Source of the DNA: Arenicola marina
Lineage: Eukaryota; Annelida; Polychaeta; Arenicolidae
Reading direction: 5' to 3'
DNA length: 64,000 nucleotides
NCBI GenBank assembly: GCA_964019135.1
Contig: OZ025265.1
Coordinates: 21,365,143 to 21,429,142 of the forward strand
The notes below the pieces were generated by a model that was given only the letters and a program-made list of their open reading frames with translations, was not told the DNA's origin and did no database searches. A program made the position numbers and the translations under genes. This document shows, one piece after another, positions 45,801-60,800 of this stretch; the stretch's first letter is position 1, and every line of letters starts with the position of its first letter.

Positions 45801-48800
45801 TTTCCCGCCATATGACGTTACTGATTAATACACGCACATCGATGGATCGACGGAGATTGATTCACTTGACACGGCGAGATTGCCGTAGAGAAAGGGCAAG
45901 GGGTCTTTCCGTTCCTCGGGAACGGGGCTTTCATTTAACCGGGAACTGGGATTGAAGCAAATAATTCTTCGTGAGCTGGGAATGGGGTATTAGCCGACCG
46001 GCGTGATCAAGGATTTTCATTAAACCTGAACTGGGAATTTTAATATTAAATCACCGTGAATCGGGAAAGCGCTAATGTATATCCTGTATCCGCCCTTCAT
46101 ATGTATACCGGGAGTTATCGTTTTGAATTCATCGTGACCCGCGAATAAATAAACACGACCACCCCTGCCCCCCCCCCCTCCCTCCCGCCCCTCCCTATAC
46201 TGACGACCAGTCGTTAAGTTAACACCAAAGCGATATCCCGCTTAATTTGACTGAAACATGGAGTATTTCCCATATATCCCTTACAATTCGGCCGACTTAG
46301 GGTGTTTAATCGGATATACCAGAAATAACATGACATATACGGGTTTTAGATCTGCATTGCATCGCAAAATTAACCCCAAACACCGCCAAAATATGGCTTC
46401 ATGATATTTAGAATCGCAGCATGGAGCCGTCTACTTTCATGTTTCATGACAACGTAGTTTCTAGCAAACACGTAGTGGGAAATAGCTTCTAGCAATATGG
46501 AATAACGGCTTGCCATATTCAGATCCTGACGTATAATACATGTTTTTAGACGAACGTATTGTTAATTGGACTGACGAGTCAGGTCGCATAACGACAAGAT
46601 TATGGTTAACTATTTATCTGGGTGACTCCGGTTCCTTGGCAACTCCGGAGGGAGTCGTCACACTTTTGGGTCCCAGAGGTCTGTGCATGACATGATTTAA
46701 AGTCAACAGACACATTGATCAGCCACATTATGCGGTGTATTAACCGTAATGAAAGAAACGCGCGATTTTCCGGGAGTTTTAAATAATTTCAAGAGTCCTT
46801 TATTCCAAGTCACAGATTTAAGATTATCTACAGATTATATTACAGAGGAAGGCCGAGATATTTGGGGGAAATTCAAGCATGTCATAACATGTATCAGTTA
46901 ATGTAACTCATATAATTCAAATAAATAAGTGTCATAGGCGCAGAAATTCCCCTGAACAGCTGAACAGACATAAATGATGTTGTCTGCTTTGTTTGCCGTT
47001 AAAAATCCAATGTTTTAATTTATTGAAGCGTATTATCCTCAATTTGGGTCATACAGAGCAGATAACCGTCAAATATAAAGCAAACAATCACTCACTTCAG
47101 CTGTGGCTTCGGTCTGGGTCGCTCTGTGTTACGTTGTATGCTTGTAGGTTTCTCTGAAGTGAAGAATAACACATCAGGACAAAGAACACATTTATCTGCG
47201 CCAACAGGCGGATAACACGTTGGCAATGAGACCATACGGGCTTCCAGGAAAGTCAAACAACCATATGCAGCCGCAAAACCATGAAGTGCTACTTAAATTT
47301 CGCGCTAAAAGACAGGAAATGCACACACGATAAAAACAAAATCAAAACGTTCATTTGTATATATATCCTTTAAAACGCCGTCGCGTTGTAATGCCCAGCA
47401 CTTTGAATGTCATCGGAGTGCCATAGAACCGCCGTTGCATGTTCATGCAAGGTGCAGTTGCAGGCCCCGGGAGCAGACCGCCTGAGAACCGCCAGTGCGT
47501 GATAAAGTGTTCTGCGCAAGCACACCGCATCAGCACGCTACGGCGGTTTTAGGGTTGTCGGCCACCCCGGGCCTGCATCTGCACACCGCATAAATACGCA
47601 AAATACGCAACGGCGGTTCTACGGTCTACATCTGGCAGTTTACATTATATACCGTCATATTATTAATGCGGAGTAGATCTCTATCATATAGTGCTGATGC
47701 GCTAAAAGTAAAGCAATTAGTTATATTATTAAGTGGCCTTAAGGTTTCGGGGATGACAAAGGCATGGCATGCGTTAATTTCCTGCTTTAAATACACATTA
47801 AATGTTATTGCTTTATTTTATACTCGCGCTGCACACACAAAACACAGAGAATAAGTCAAGCAACAATGTAACTCACACTATACATAAACAGCGCATAAAC
47901 AGCGCAAAATTCATATTTCTGGAATCGACACCGAGGTATCTCATTTGTGTGAGATGTAAAATTGCACCTGCGATTATTTCGTCAGAAGCATTAACGCCCG
48001 AATAAGAATTTCTAATGATGACATGGACATATGACACAACACAAAATAAGTTCGTGTGTAACCAGATGCACTGAAACCAGTTTTTCTTGGGTAACTAGTC
48101 TATTTCTGGACGTAACAGATGACGAGGCCGCCTTCCTGGGAAACAAGATCTGGTGAGGTCTTGTGTGTTCTGCCATTACGTGACGAAGGATGAGAACGAG
48201 CAACAAATAAAGGAAAGCTTAATACATATATACATGTATATATATTGTGAAATATCCTTTACCAATGTTTGCGATAATCGTGTTCTCAGTATAGCTAAAC
48301 GTACCATAGCGACCGATATTGTAACGTTTACAGCGAAGACGTGATAATGACGTCATAACATATCAACTGTGCATGCGCATGCGCATTGTACGCAATCGAT
48401 CTCCTGTGAAGAAGCGATGAAAGGGATTTCGTTGTACACGACGTGTGAACACTGCACAACAGTGGCAATGGCAGTGTCAATGAGTTGATGGCAGTGTCAA
48501 GTGTCAATGATAGTGTCATGTGTCAATGATAGTGTCATGCGTCAATGACAGTGTCAAGTGTCAATGAGAGTTTCATATGTCAATGACAGTGCTATGTGTT
48601 AATCACAATGTCATGTGCTAAGAGTGTCATGTGATCATGACAAAGACATGCGTCAGTGGCATGCGTCAGTGACATGCGTCAGTGTCATGCGTCAGTGTCA
48701 TGCGTCAGTGGCTTTGTCATTGTCACCTTGACTGCTTCCCGCGAGGTCAGTAACATCGACATCCACCGATTCAATGACATCATCATCGCCACCTTGTGAC

Positions 48801-51800
48801 GTCACTGCCGCTTTCTTTGAGCCTTCCTCCTCGTATATTGCCGGAATCAAATCCATGTCGTTTTCCCGCGCGTCGTCATGGGGCTCGATAAAATGGTATG
48901 CGAAGTCAAGGTCAAGGTCGGCGGGGGTCATTATCGGAGGGCGTCTCACGCCGCCATTTTTGTTCAGTCCGCTATGTATCCTGGACGCGTCCCGCTCGCC
49001 GAAGCCGCTATCGGACGTGGTATCCCGGGTTATACCGTCCCGGACTCGCCGTCTGGATCCGCGTTCCCTGCGCCCAGCGCGCCTACTTCCGGAAAGCTGA
49101 GGATCAGTATCTACCACCAATCCCGACTCCGAGTCCGACTGGTAATGCCCGGATGAGGCGCTATCGTCAGACCAAAGCGAGGCTGCGTCTGCATCCCCTT
49201 CCCCACCTTGTATGGGCGCCACGGGATTGAGGATTGCGTGCATGAGGACGAATGACGTATGAAGGTCATATATTTATATAATATATGATATCTTGTGCAA
49301 TGGCAATGATAGTGGATAACATTACCGTTCTTGACTGCTTATCGAACATACGCTGCTTTATGCATGAGTACAGTAAGGGTTTATCAGGGACGTGTGCAGG
49401 AAACCTTGAAAGGGGGGTGGGCGCAATAAAAAAATTGATGACCGGGCGGGGAGGTGGGGGGCGGGGGGGGGGGGCGTAATACGAAATCTTGCGACCGGGG
49501 GTGGGGGAGGGGGGCGCTGCTGAATACTTTTTTTGACGACCGAGGGAGGGGGGGGGGGAGCGGGCAGAGAATTTGAAAAGGGGATGCATGGACATACTTT
49601 AGGGTCTGAAGGGGGGGGGGCAAATATATAATTTAGGGTCTGAAAGGGGGGGGCACCGATATACTTTAGGTTCTGAAAGGGGGGCACAGATATACTTTAG
49701 GGTCTGAAAAGTGGGCACCGATATACTTTAGGGTCTGAAAAGTGGGCACCGATGTACTTTAGGGTCTGAAATGGGGGTGGGGGGGCACTTGCCCGTGGAC
49801 ACGCCTATGTTTATGGTCATTCTGAGTGATCGCTGATCACAATTCAAACATGGCCTCGAGGCGAAGTCATGCTATTACGATATTGCCATATGGCCAACAT
49901 GCAATCGTCTTCCTCACAGATAAAAGATATTTTCACAGTCACAACCCTCGCATGAGCAAACTTGTGTAGATAATCACTAAATAATGTACTTAATTACTTA
50001 ATTACTCTCCTACAGGAACAAGCGACGTTGGGCATGCCCGTTATGGACATAATGTATAGAATACATAAATCGCTAGTCTTTCTTCAAGTGGCATGATATA
50101 TCCATATACTGGGTTATCGGCCGTGCAAGTCATCTCGGCGGATAGAAATGAGCAAATAATGACATAACTTAACATTATGACGACTTTGTGGTGATTTTTT
50201 GTTACCTACCTGGCGCTCTCCTTGCAGTCGCCGCGATGGTTTTCTCCTGTCTGGACTCTTTCTTGCTTCTTGCGTCTTGTGCATGTGGCACGTCCGGATC
50301 GGCAGAAAGAGGTGCTGGAACCTTAATAGGAAAACCAGACTTTTCATATCGATGACTAATGCCGTAGACACCCTATATGGCGTCCTCGTATATAGTATGG
50401 GGAATGGTCAGAATGTATATTTCGGCGACGATTGCTGCAGAAACCACATAATATACTGGTATGGGGGATGGTTATTGTTTCCATTTTGGGGACGAATGCC
50501 TTAGACACCCTATCGAATGCTGGTATGGGAAAGGACCGGAAATGTTCAATTCGTTCAACTTTGTTTCCCGAAAGACAGAAAAAAAGAAACCTATATTTCA
50601 GTTATAAAACACTATGAATACGTAAACACCATATCAGTGTAGTGGATCTGTCAAGTTAATTATATTTCACAGAATACGACGGTGGTGTCTATGGTTAGAG
50701 TTTAGTTGTTTCTTCAGGACGCTATAACAACTTTGGTCATATCGCGTCAATGGGAGAGATAAGGGAGAGCGGAGCCATGTCCCCGGAGGTAACCCCTGTA
50801 CTCTGTGCGAAGAAGGACATCGGATCATCATCCTGCGGCCACACAGACATGGCAACAGCGGGGCTTGAACCACCGACCCACGTGCCGCTAGTCTGTCAGG
50901 TGGCCAGAGCACTCAATGCGAGCGCTATAACCCACTGAGCTATCGAGGTGGCCCCTCTATGGTATGAAGTTAGTACCTCGGTGTCAATGTAGAGGCCGCT
51001 CATGTCTTTATCTACGTCATCTGATTGGTTGAGCCACTGCGAGATGTCCAGGCCGCCTGGTGTCCCATCGTCGTCGCCCCAATTGTCCGATAGGTGGCGC
51101 GCCAAGGACGAGAGTGCGTGTTCCTAAAAAACAGAAACACGAACCACTTAACATAAATACTAACATAAGTATTACACCAGTATCATAATTATCCTACATT
51201 ATATAAAAAGGTAGCATCTGGGTGTGTAAAACACGCAAGTTATCTCTTTGTGTTTTTTATCCCTTTGTGCCATTAATCTCTTACCCAATACTTAGCTGAT
51301 ACTACGGTGTGTTTATGTGTGTGTAGGTCTGCATCAAATAAGCCCAGGCTTCTACGGGTGTTAATATATGGAAAACACTGAACATTAAACGATTAATGCT
51401 GAACCCTAATTAATGTTAATGTTACGGATCCTCACTTCATCCCCTCTGCTGCTGTAGTGGGTTGTCACTCCCATTTCGTCCATGAGGGACACCAACGTGT
51501 CCTTGGAGTTGACTCCCGCTAGCGTGTGGAGAGCGCTCTTCGCGTCCGCCTTCACTTCAGCCTGAAACATACAACGTTACGTCACCAGCTGCAATGTGAC
51601 GTCATCAACTACAACGAATGTCACCAGGCGCACTGACGGTACCAGCTGCAACGTGACGTCACCAGCTACAACGAAAAGTCACCAGACACAACCGACGTCA
51701 ACAGATACAATGTGACGTCACCAGATACAACATGAAGCCACCAGATACAACTTGACGTCACCATCTATCCCGAAAAGTCACCAACTACAACGTGGAGTAA

Positions 51801-54800
51801 CCAGCATAAATCTCCTTTCCTACCCGAAGGCACTGTGGTGGAGAGATGTTAAAAAATAAAATATAAAGAAAAAAATATGTATATCGGTTGGAAAGATGTA
51901 CTGCTAAAGCCCCTGACTTTGCCTCTTCTCTGACTACACGTTCCGGTCATTTTGCGAAAAAGGCGCCCACCGGAGCCTCTACAATCCTTGTGCTTGCCAA
52001 CTAGTGTGAGTCATTTCCTAGTCACCTTGACGCATATACATTCTTTTCTTAAGTAATGTTATGATTTTGTAGGTGGCCCAAGCGACAGCGACAATATGTC
52101 TCACAGACAATGTGGGTACCCTAAGCTGATAAATTGCATGTATGTATTTATTGATGATCGAATTATTATTTTGGTTGAAGAAACGCTATAGAATCTTGAA
52201 TCTTGCAGAATTTGTGTTTCCATCAAGTACCAAAAGACAAGTCCCCTGGGGGACAGACAGGCTGAAGCTGATAGCGTATATCTATATATAAGGGGACAAC
52301 GTGACTACGTACCATCTTCACTCCCGGGCCCCAAAATCCATTACGCGTGCGGTTGCCATGCCTACCGTGTTGTCCGCCAGGAGGGGCAGTATGGCGAGGA
52401 TGATGTCCTTGCGGCTGACCCCTAAACGACCTAGCGTCCGCACGGCGTTTCCCCGCACGAGGGCGCTGTTGTGCTGCAGCTGCTCCATCAGCTTGGTGAC
52501 GAGCTTGTTGAGCAGCACGGGTGTGAAGGTCAGCTCTCTGTAACAGTACACGTGCACAGGTCAACAGCTGATCCTCTGCTTAAAGTTACCATTTCACCGA
52601 TTGAACAAGCCAACAAGCGATCTGGCTGGTCCGCCTGAGCCGAACTGAACCGAACGAAGCCGAACGTAACCGACCTAAGCAAAAATAGAAGAACATATAG
52701 AAGATATAGAAGAAAATAGGGTTATTGCCGGAACTGAACTAAAGGGGCCTGAACAGAGAAAATTGGGTTTCTTGCCCTCAGTGAATGCAAAAGATAAAAA
52801 CAACTGGCCTCCTCCTGGAGTTGAATACATAATCCCACGATCACATATATCGAATGAGTTAATCGGATTTCATAGCGACGGGTGCATGGCGTTTAAATAC
52901 GCCTGATTATGAACTCATGAAACCCTTCCGGGAAAATGTATGCGGACCATGCCGGCCGAATTTGACGCATTTTATGCCTGGCCTCCATAAATAAATTTGT
53001 GTCTATTTATAAGCTTATATAACTTTTCTCGATATATATATATATATATCTATATTTCTCCTTTTTTTCTCATAATTTTATTTTATTTTTCGATATATCC
53101 TTCGATCTCAGTACGTAAGTAGATAGTAAGTAGGCATAACAAGGACCTTACTCCTGTATCTGGACGATGTAGTCGCAGATCTTTTCTCGATATGTATATT
53201 TATTTCTATTTATAATCCTACATTTCTCGACATACATATATTTCTTCTTCTTTTCTCATAATTTTTTGTTTTATTTGTCGATATATACCTCGATTTCATA
53301 GGTAGGTACAAGATTTTTATCCATAAATATCTATATTTGTTTCTATTTATAAGCTTACATAACTTTTCTCGATATACATATATTTCTACTTTTTTTCTCA
53401 TAATTTTGATTTTATTTCTCGATATAAATCGATCTCATAGGTAGGTATAACAAGGACTTTACTCGTGTATCTGGACGATGTAGTCGCAGATCTGCCTGTG
53501 GACAGCGATCCCCACGTTGTTGAGGAGGCTGGTGAAGGCGCTAACCACGCCCCTCATGCTGACCGACACGCTCTTCGGGAACCAGGACTCGCTGGCTATC
53601 CGCCGCAACAGCTCCGGAATGGCGGAGTAATCCGGCTCCTCCTCCACCTCCTGGATCAGAGAACGAGAGAGCTGATTGCATCTTGATTTTGATTTAATAG
53701 TACTTCAGCACAACAATTTGCAGATTCAGGCGCCGGTCATGGTATAGAATGCTTGGTTGTATATACGTTTTAAATAATTTTGGTTACATCGCGTCACCGG
53801 GATAACCCCCGACTCTTTGCGAAAAAGGACATAGGATCTTTATCCTGCGACCACAAAGACATCGCCACAGCGGTAGCCGCTCGACACACTCACCTCGCAG
53901 ATAGTGACCTTGGTACTCTGTCGACTCATGGGCCTCTTGCGCAGGATGCCTGACGTCACTTCCGGTTTGGAGCCCTCGATGCGAGGGCGCGTTATACCAC
54001 CTAATGTGAATTAATGAAAACAAAAGAAATGTGTTTCTGTAAACAAATAATGTACGGATTATCAAATAATCGCCGCACTAATCCGGACCCTAAAATCGAT
54101 GGCTGTCGAAGACTAAATACAACTTTTGCACAGTTACCTTTGTCAACATCTGTTTTCCATCAAGCCATCATTTACTTATAGATTATTGAAGCAAAGTACC
54201 AGCATGTTATTGGGCAGATGTGAGGTTGTATTCGTTATCGAGCTGGCGGACTTTGCGGGTGTGTTATTCAGCGATGATGATAACAAATGAACACATCATT
54301 TTTCCACCACAATAATCCCGATGTCAGCAAATAAAAAAAACAGAAAAAAAAAATGAGACCACCATCTCACCTGTCCTAGGATCGGGTTCTGCATCCTTCA
54401 CATGGGAGGAGCTCGCCGGGCGTGTCGATGGTTTATGAGCCGAGGGGACTCGACTACCAGACCCGTCGTCCGAGAGGAGCTGGTAGTCATCCTTCTCCTC
54501 GGCTGCCGTCGATAGGCTTGTCTGTAATATGACGTCATCATTATTTAACACGGGTGGATTGGTTGGTTTTAAGCTACCTTTATGTACACATGAGCAGGGC
54601 GGATCTCGGATTTTGCAAAAAGGGGGTCCACCAGGAGGCGGGGGGGGGGACAATTGCGACCGGGGGCGTCCGGCCTTCTTCCCCCAAAAGCGGGCGGTCC
54701 ATGCCTCAGATGGCGTAGGGGGGGAGGGGCGGGGGGGGGGGGGTGCAGAGCGTCCCTGCTGGATCCTTCCTCTGCATGAGTTGTTGGTGGAGTCTTTGAA

Positions 54801-57800
54801 CTGAACCACCCAGCCAGTTGTTTTCAGGTCGGCTACGCGACCTCGCTTTCTCTCTTTAAGTAGCCGTAAAACGTAAGTATATATCTATACAATGAAATGT
54901 GGTAGGCCAGCTACAAGAAACAAAAAAACCTACCGGGGCAATGAAATTGGGTTGGATGAAACTTTCACGAGATGCAGGTGCAGGTACAGGGGCACGAGTT
55001 CACGCTCACTGCGTACCAACTGAGTTAAGGAGTTAAGGACGTACGGGGAGCAATAGGACGTTCCCCGCTTATAGCGGTTGTTTACTTGTATTATGCCATG
55101 ACCAACTTTGCTGGCGTTTTGATATGCATATAATATGGTAATCGACATAAAATAGCAACTTTATATCAACAAGGTTCGTAAGTAAATATAACGAATTCGT
55201 ACATTCAGTTAACAGCACCATGTAGGCAGTTTAAAAGAACATACGGATCGTAACACAAGGATCAACGATAAACATCGGTAATAATGATATTATTATATAA
55301 AGATGAATTTTGTGTCTGTATGAAAACAAAAATAAACGGGAGCAAATAATAAGCATTTGGGTGGCAATCCGCTACCAATGAACACTCACACCGACACCAC
55401 TTTTTACAGGATATTCACGACAAGAAGAATTGGCACTATGTTGATATTACGGGTGATATAGTGCGACAAATGGATGGCGGTTAAAATAATTCAAGTTTGC
55501 CTTTTAACGCACACATCAAAATGCGTTGATGAACGCGAGGAGTAATATAATTATTAATTGTTCATGTTCGCTGAGGTAGCTTTACGTTGGGAGGGGGGGG
55601 GGGGGTGGAGTTTATATTACATATGTCATCGTAACCACTAAACAGTGATATTTGTCATTTAGGTGAAGCTCTAAAGCCTTATATGGAGCAGCGTGAGGAG
55701 CCGATCACACTCGAGTGACATCATTTCATACTTACTAAACACCGAACATATACACAGTGAGGAATCAGTCATACTTTGGTGACGTAACTTCAGGCACGAT
55801 TACTTTATGAACACAAAAAGGCACAATGTAATTGGTTGTCACTACAATGGTGAGCATTTGCATACAAGGTGACTTGCTGAACACCGAAAACATACAATGT
55901 GAATGACCAGTTACACTTTTATAAGGTCATTTCACACACAACTGCTTATGTATAACACATAACGCCATGGTCTTCCTGCCTAATGTGCCTAACATCAAAA
56001 CAGCCCGACTACGAATGACGAGTAATATGCTAACATAGTTTAACTGGTGTAGTCACTCGATCTTGCAAAACACCGAACATACACCAATCGGAGAGCCAAT
56101 CTTACTCTTCGAACGAGAGTGATGATGTCAGACGAGTCGTCATCAGTGTCGTCCAGCAGCTTGGCAGACAAGGTCAAGTTAAGGTCATTGTAGATGCTGT
56201 TTATTGGCTTATCTAATTAATTAGATTAGTTTTTTCTGTGTTTTTCGCATATGCGCTAAAGATCCAAAACATTAATTGAACCTCAATTACGCAGGCAAAT
56301 AATGTTACAGGCAAATAATCGGTAAAGTTGCATCAATGTTCCCCAAGTACAATCAAATGACGTTTCCGTAGATATTGTAATAGACTTGTTTAACTTAACT
56401 TTAAGTGACTGGACATAGGGTTAAAGTACACATATTTATCTTTTTTGAGACAATTACATGTACTTAAAAAAATGTTGTTGCCATGACGACATCTCAGCTT
56501 AACTACCTCTCCACGACGACGTCTACGCGACGAAGGCCGCGATCGGGAAACCGGAAGTGGTGACCCAGTTTTTATAACAGTTCCCTATATGAATGAGTTG
56601 AGGGCAAACATGTTGCAAGAGCATAACTATGTGTTCACAGAACAATCATTTATTCCACTCCTCGATATTTTGGTTGACAGCTTTTTTAATGCCAACTTGA
56701 TAATTTATATTAAAAATTAAACATGAAGCAATCGAAATATAGCAACGCTACATTCAATACAAACTCCCTTGCATATATAGCATTTGGTACAATAATATGC
56801 ATTATTTTGGACCTAACCTATACACATGTTACTTATAAATATTACATTCTGAATGTACTATTATTACATACACGTCTTTACAATGTCATGACCATTGTTT
56901 AGACTAGCGAAATATTAATATATAGATATTAGTCTATCTAACCTATATAACTGTCAGATATAAATTCCATTCTGACTGTACAATGAATTAGGCACGTTAT
57001 CACATAATCCACCGACACCATAACGTGGGTAACGACCTTTTTACGACTTCCAACACAGTGGCGTAAGTAAGTGTTTCATCTACGTTTAAAGGCAACATTC
57101 CAGCAACATTTTATGATGAACCGCATACATCAATGAACAAACATAACCGCCGATAAAAAAACATCGCACAGTCACGTGACTTACGTCGGACAAGAAGAGC
57201 AGGTGGCCGCTGTCCTCGGAGCGAGTTGACTGTGGCCGCTCTGGGAGCTGTCCTAGAGGGGCGGGCCTCAGTCTCCACCTGTCCTGGGGTTTGTTCTTGG
57301 CGTCCACGCCTGATCCCCGCGCCTGGGACATGGTCTTCCTGATCACGGAGTTGGGCATGAAGCCTAATGAGCGCAGCCATATAAAATACATTATTTTATT
57401 ATTTTAAATAAGTTGCAAATATATCGCTATGTGCAGAAGGGCGGATGCCCAGCAACCAATATTCATTAACATTAAAGGGCCAGTTATCGCGCGGCACATT
57501 TGTGGACGGAATATGTCAGTAGAATATCTGTCATTGTCATACTCACTTACATTGGTATTGCATTTGCGAAAATCGCTTGTTGTGGTAATGTATGTGGTGT
57601 GTTTCTTCAGTAATACATTATTGCATGGTAAAATAAATGCCAATGCCCTTTGTGTGTGAGTGTCATACACGAACAAAGATAGCTGCGACACAAATAAATT
57701 CCGGCTCTGATTAAGTACACTGGTCGGCCATCTTTTTTGTTTATTAGGGGATTTCTTTCATGTTTTAATTTATTTCTTTTTATTTATTTGGAGGGGGGGG

Positions 57801-60800
57801 GGGGTGTATATAATCACCTTCCACCTAGGCATTATCGACAGAGCTGACATAGGGTCACCGCCTCAAACAACACGTACCATCCGGTGCGATAGGAAAACGT
57901 TTCTTCCTCTCTTCCTCCTCTTTCTGCCGCCTCTCCGCTATTTCCTGCAGCAGTTTCTTCTTTTCCTCTTCGTCTTCCTCGGTAGGTTTCTCCATTTTCA
58001 CTGGCTGATGTTCTTTCGTTGTCTCATCTCCAATTTTGTCCTTGGTGTTTTTTCTCTTGTAGTCTGATCGACTCTTAACTGTGTAGCGTACGCATACAGT
58101 GATCAAGGCGTGGACACACCAAGAAGACAAGTAACAATACGGTAAACAATAACACACCATGAAAACTGCTACCATTAAATACCCAAAATAATGCAACTGC
58201 TTTTAGTGTTTTTATAGATCAGCGGTGATGATGTTCATTCATATTGAAATGAAAGCACATTTTTATTTTATATTTTATGCAAGGACATATATTTTATTTC
58301 ACATGAAGGCTAAATTGTGCCAAGAAGCTTCCGTGGACAACGGATTGGGGTTAACAAAATCTTGCCGCAGATTGCAGGTTCCAGGCTTCGAACCCACAAC
58401 CTGTTAATCTAGAGCGTAGACTGCTTACCAAGCGAGCTGGGGAAGCTCCCAGCATCACTATGACTACCATAGAATAATTATGGGGGCTTACTTCGCACCA
58501 GCTGCCCTGTCTTGGAGGGTCCGCGAACCTTGGGAGCCTTCATGGTGACGGTGGCTCCGTCAAGGTCACTTCGAGGTCGATGGTCACTGGCTAGTTGACC
58601 TTGAAAGGGACATACACCATAATAGAAAAAAGAAGTTAATTTTTTTATAGGCAACAATGAGCCCGAGGCCCTCGTGTTGACAAAATCAAATACACCAACC
58701 GTGTACCATAACGTTCGTAAGATAAATGTTTCATCTTGATAAAAACAGCAAGTCACTTTCTTGTGAGTTTTAGAGATCAGTACTTCTCACTTGTAGCTAC
58801 TACCATTGATCAGCTATGATTGTCAATTTCATACTCACGATGAAGGAGAAAGGACTGAAGCGTGGGCGGGGCCTAGTGTCGGAGTATGGATCGGCCCATT
58901 GGTGAACGCGCTACCTACTAGGCCACTGGGTTTACTCCCCGTCCCACCACCACCCGAGATGGCAGAGTGGATTGTTATCAATACTGTCTTCTCGAACTTA
59001 GCTTACCATGGGATTGAGTCGGGTTTTGAAGGGTATGTAGACTTAAGTCCAGGAGTGTCGCAGCCTGGATATCTGACCCGTGACCGGTTATCAGCTTACC
59101 AAGGATGACTTCGTCTGCTTTTTGAATCTCTCGCCTCAGCAATACATCCACTGGATATGTCGTTAGCCTTTCTGGATCAAAACTGAGGAAAAAGATTGAG
59201 CAGTAAAAAGTTACTTATGTTATAGTTCGAAACGTAGCATTATATGGGCTAAATGACGTAATTAAATGTCAAATCATTCATTGACGCAACTGTTGCTTGT
59301 GTCCAATCTTGACGTCAAAAAAAACTCGTCCACGTGCGTTATGTCAGACGAACACGTCCGACAAACAAAACACCATGTCACATTTTTGTCAGTTTCAGAC
59401 ATGAGTACTTCAGACATTTCGGTACTAGCGGCAAATGTATTACATATCTGTGTCATTTCTATTGCAATTGTGTCCAGTCATGCATCAGTATTTGATAACG
59501 TTTATCAGCACAATGCACAATTGCACTTATTGTCATTCTTAAGTAATTGCGTACATGTGACATAATGCGAATTATTGCAGATCCTTCGGTTGTGGTTGAA
59601 TTCTCAAAATGTTTTCTCTAAAAATTAACATTGCCTACTTCAAACCATGTAAATAATTGTCTCAGATGGTAATGGTAAACGGTAAATGGTAAAATGTTCA
59701 AGTACTTCAGGCACAACGCCCATGGTACATATAGACAATTGTCGATACACTATTCGGATAAATAACGTACATGTCTATATACAAATATCAGCTACAACGA
59801 TGCTAAAAATGGCTCTCTGAAATTTAGTACTTCGTAAACAAAAATGGCTAAATTCATAATAATATTTTTCTTTTTACTGCTAAAGAGTCTGTTTACATGT
59901 TCAGAAGTGGGATAAGGTGGATTTACTGCTGACAGTCTCTTATCCCGACTTGAGGCGTATAATGGGCGCACAGCAGAGTAAAATGATATTCGTCTTCCAC
60001 AAGATATTCCCGATGTTTGAAACAGAATTTGCATTACCTATCTTGTGGCTCTATGTTACAATGCCTACCCCTTTCAATTTCTAAGCTAAGAGCCGAGCAC
60101 CTCAACCTGGCTAGTGCCCTTTTGTAACTAATAACGTTAACACACATCAAATATAATTCTGGCTATAGTAAAGACTTGAACTGAGCGAGTGTTCTAAGTT
60201 TGCTGGAACTATCCATATCAGATTGCCATTCTTGTTGGGAAGTGCCTAAAGTGTAAAACAGAGGTTACTCTGTTTTACTTCAGTCATGAAGACATTTACA
60301 TTTCCAACATCTTGAGATATCCAACAAATACCAAGTCCTAACTTAAACAATATATCTCTAACATGTGTACCCAAGTCCATCTGCTGGCTCTATCAAGGTT
60401 GTAAATCATGATACAACAAGATCTGGGTAGTCTAGATTCATCCATGTATATAAGTTTGCACCAGTATTTCAATAATCTTTTTTTACATACTACTCTAATT
60501 GGATGTCTCCTACACTCGCCCCTTACAGCCACGCTAGAGGTGTAACTCGGGAGCTGCAGAACGCTCCTACACCAAAATTTCTGAACATTTTCTATAAAGC
60601 AATGAGTACTGTATCCCCATACTTCGCTACCATAAGTTAGGATTGGCACAACCACTTTGTCAAAAAACATTCAGAGCATATCGATTTCAAAAAATTAAGT
60701 ACATTTTGTAGTATAACTGATACTGCTTTGTTTGCCCGAGTAGCGAGAGTCTGCTGAGCTTTATTCCAACATAGTCGACTAGAGAAAATAATGCCAAGGT

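Noticed and set aside
56500..56570. Exon reading PDRGLRR on the minus strand
   Set aside because: No acceptor leaves more than a 16-nt exon, and the frame has a stop.
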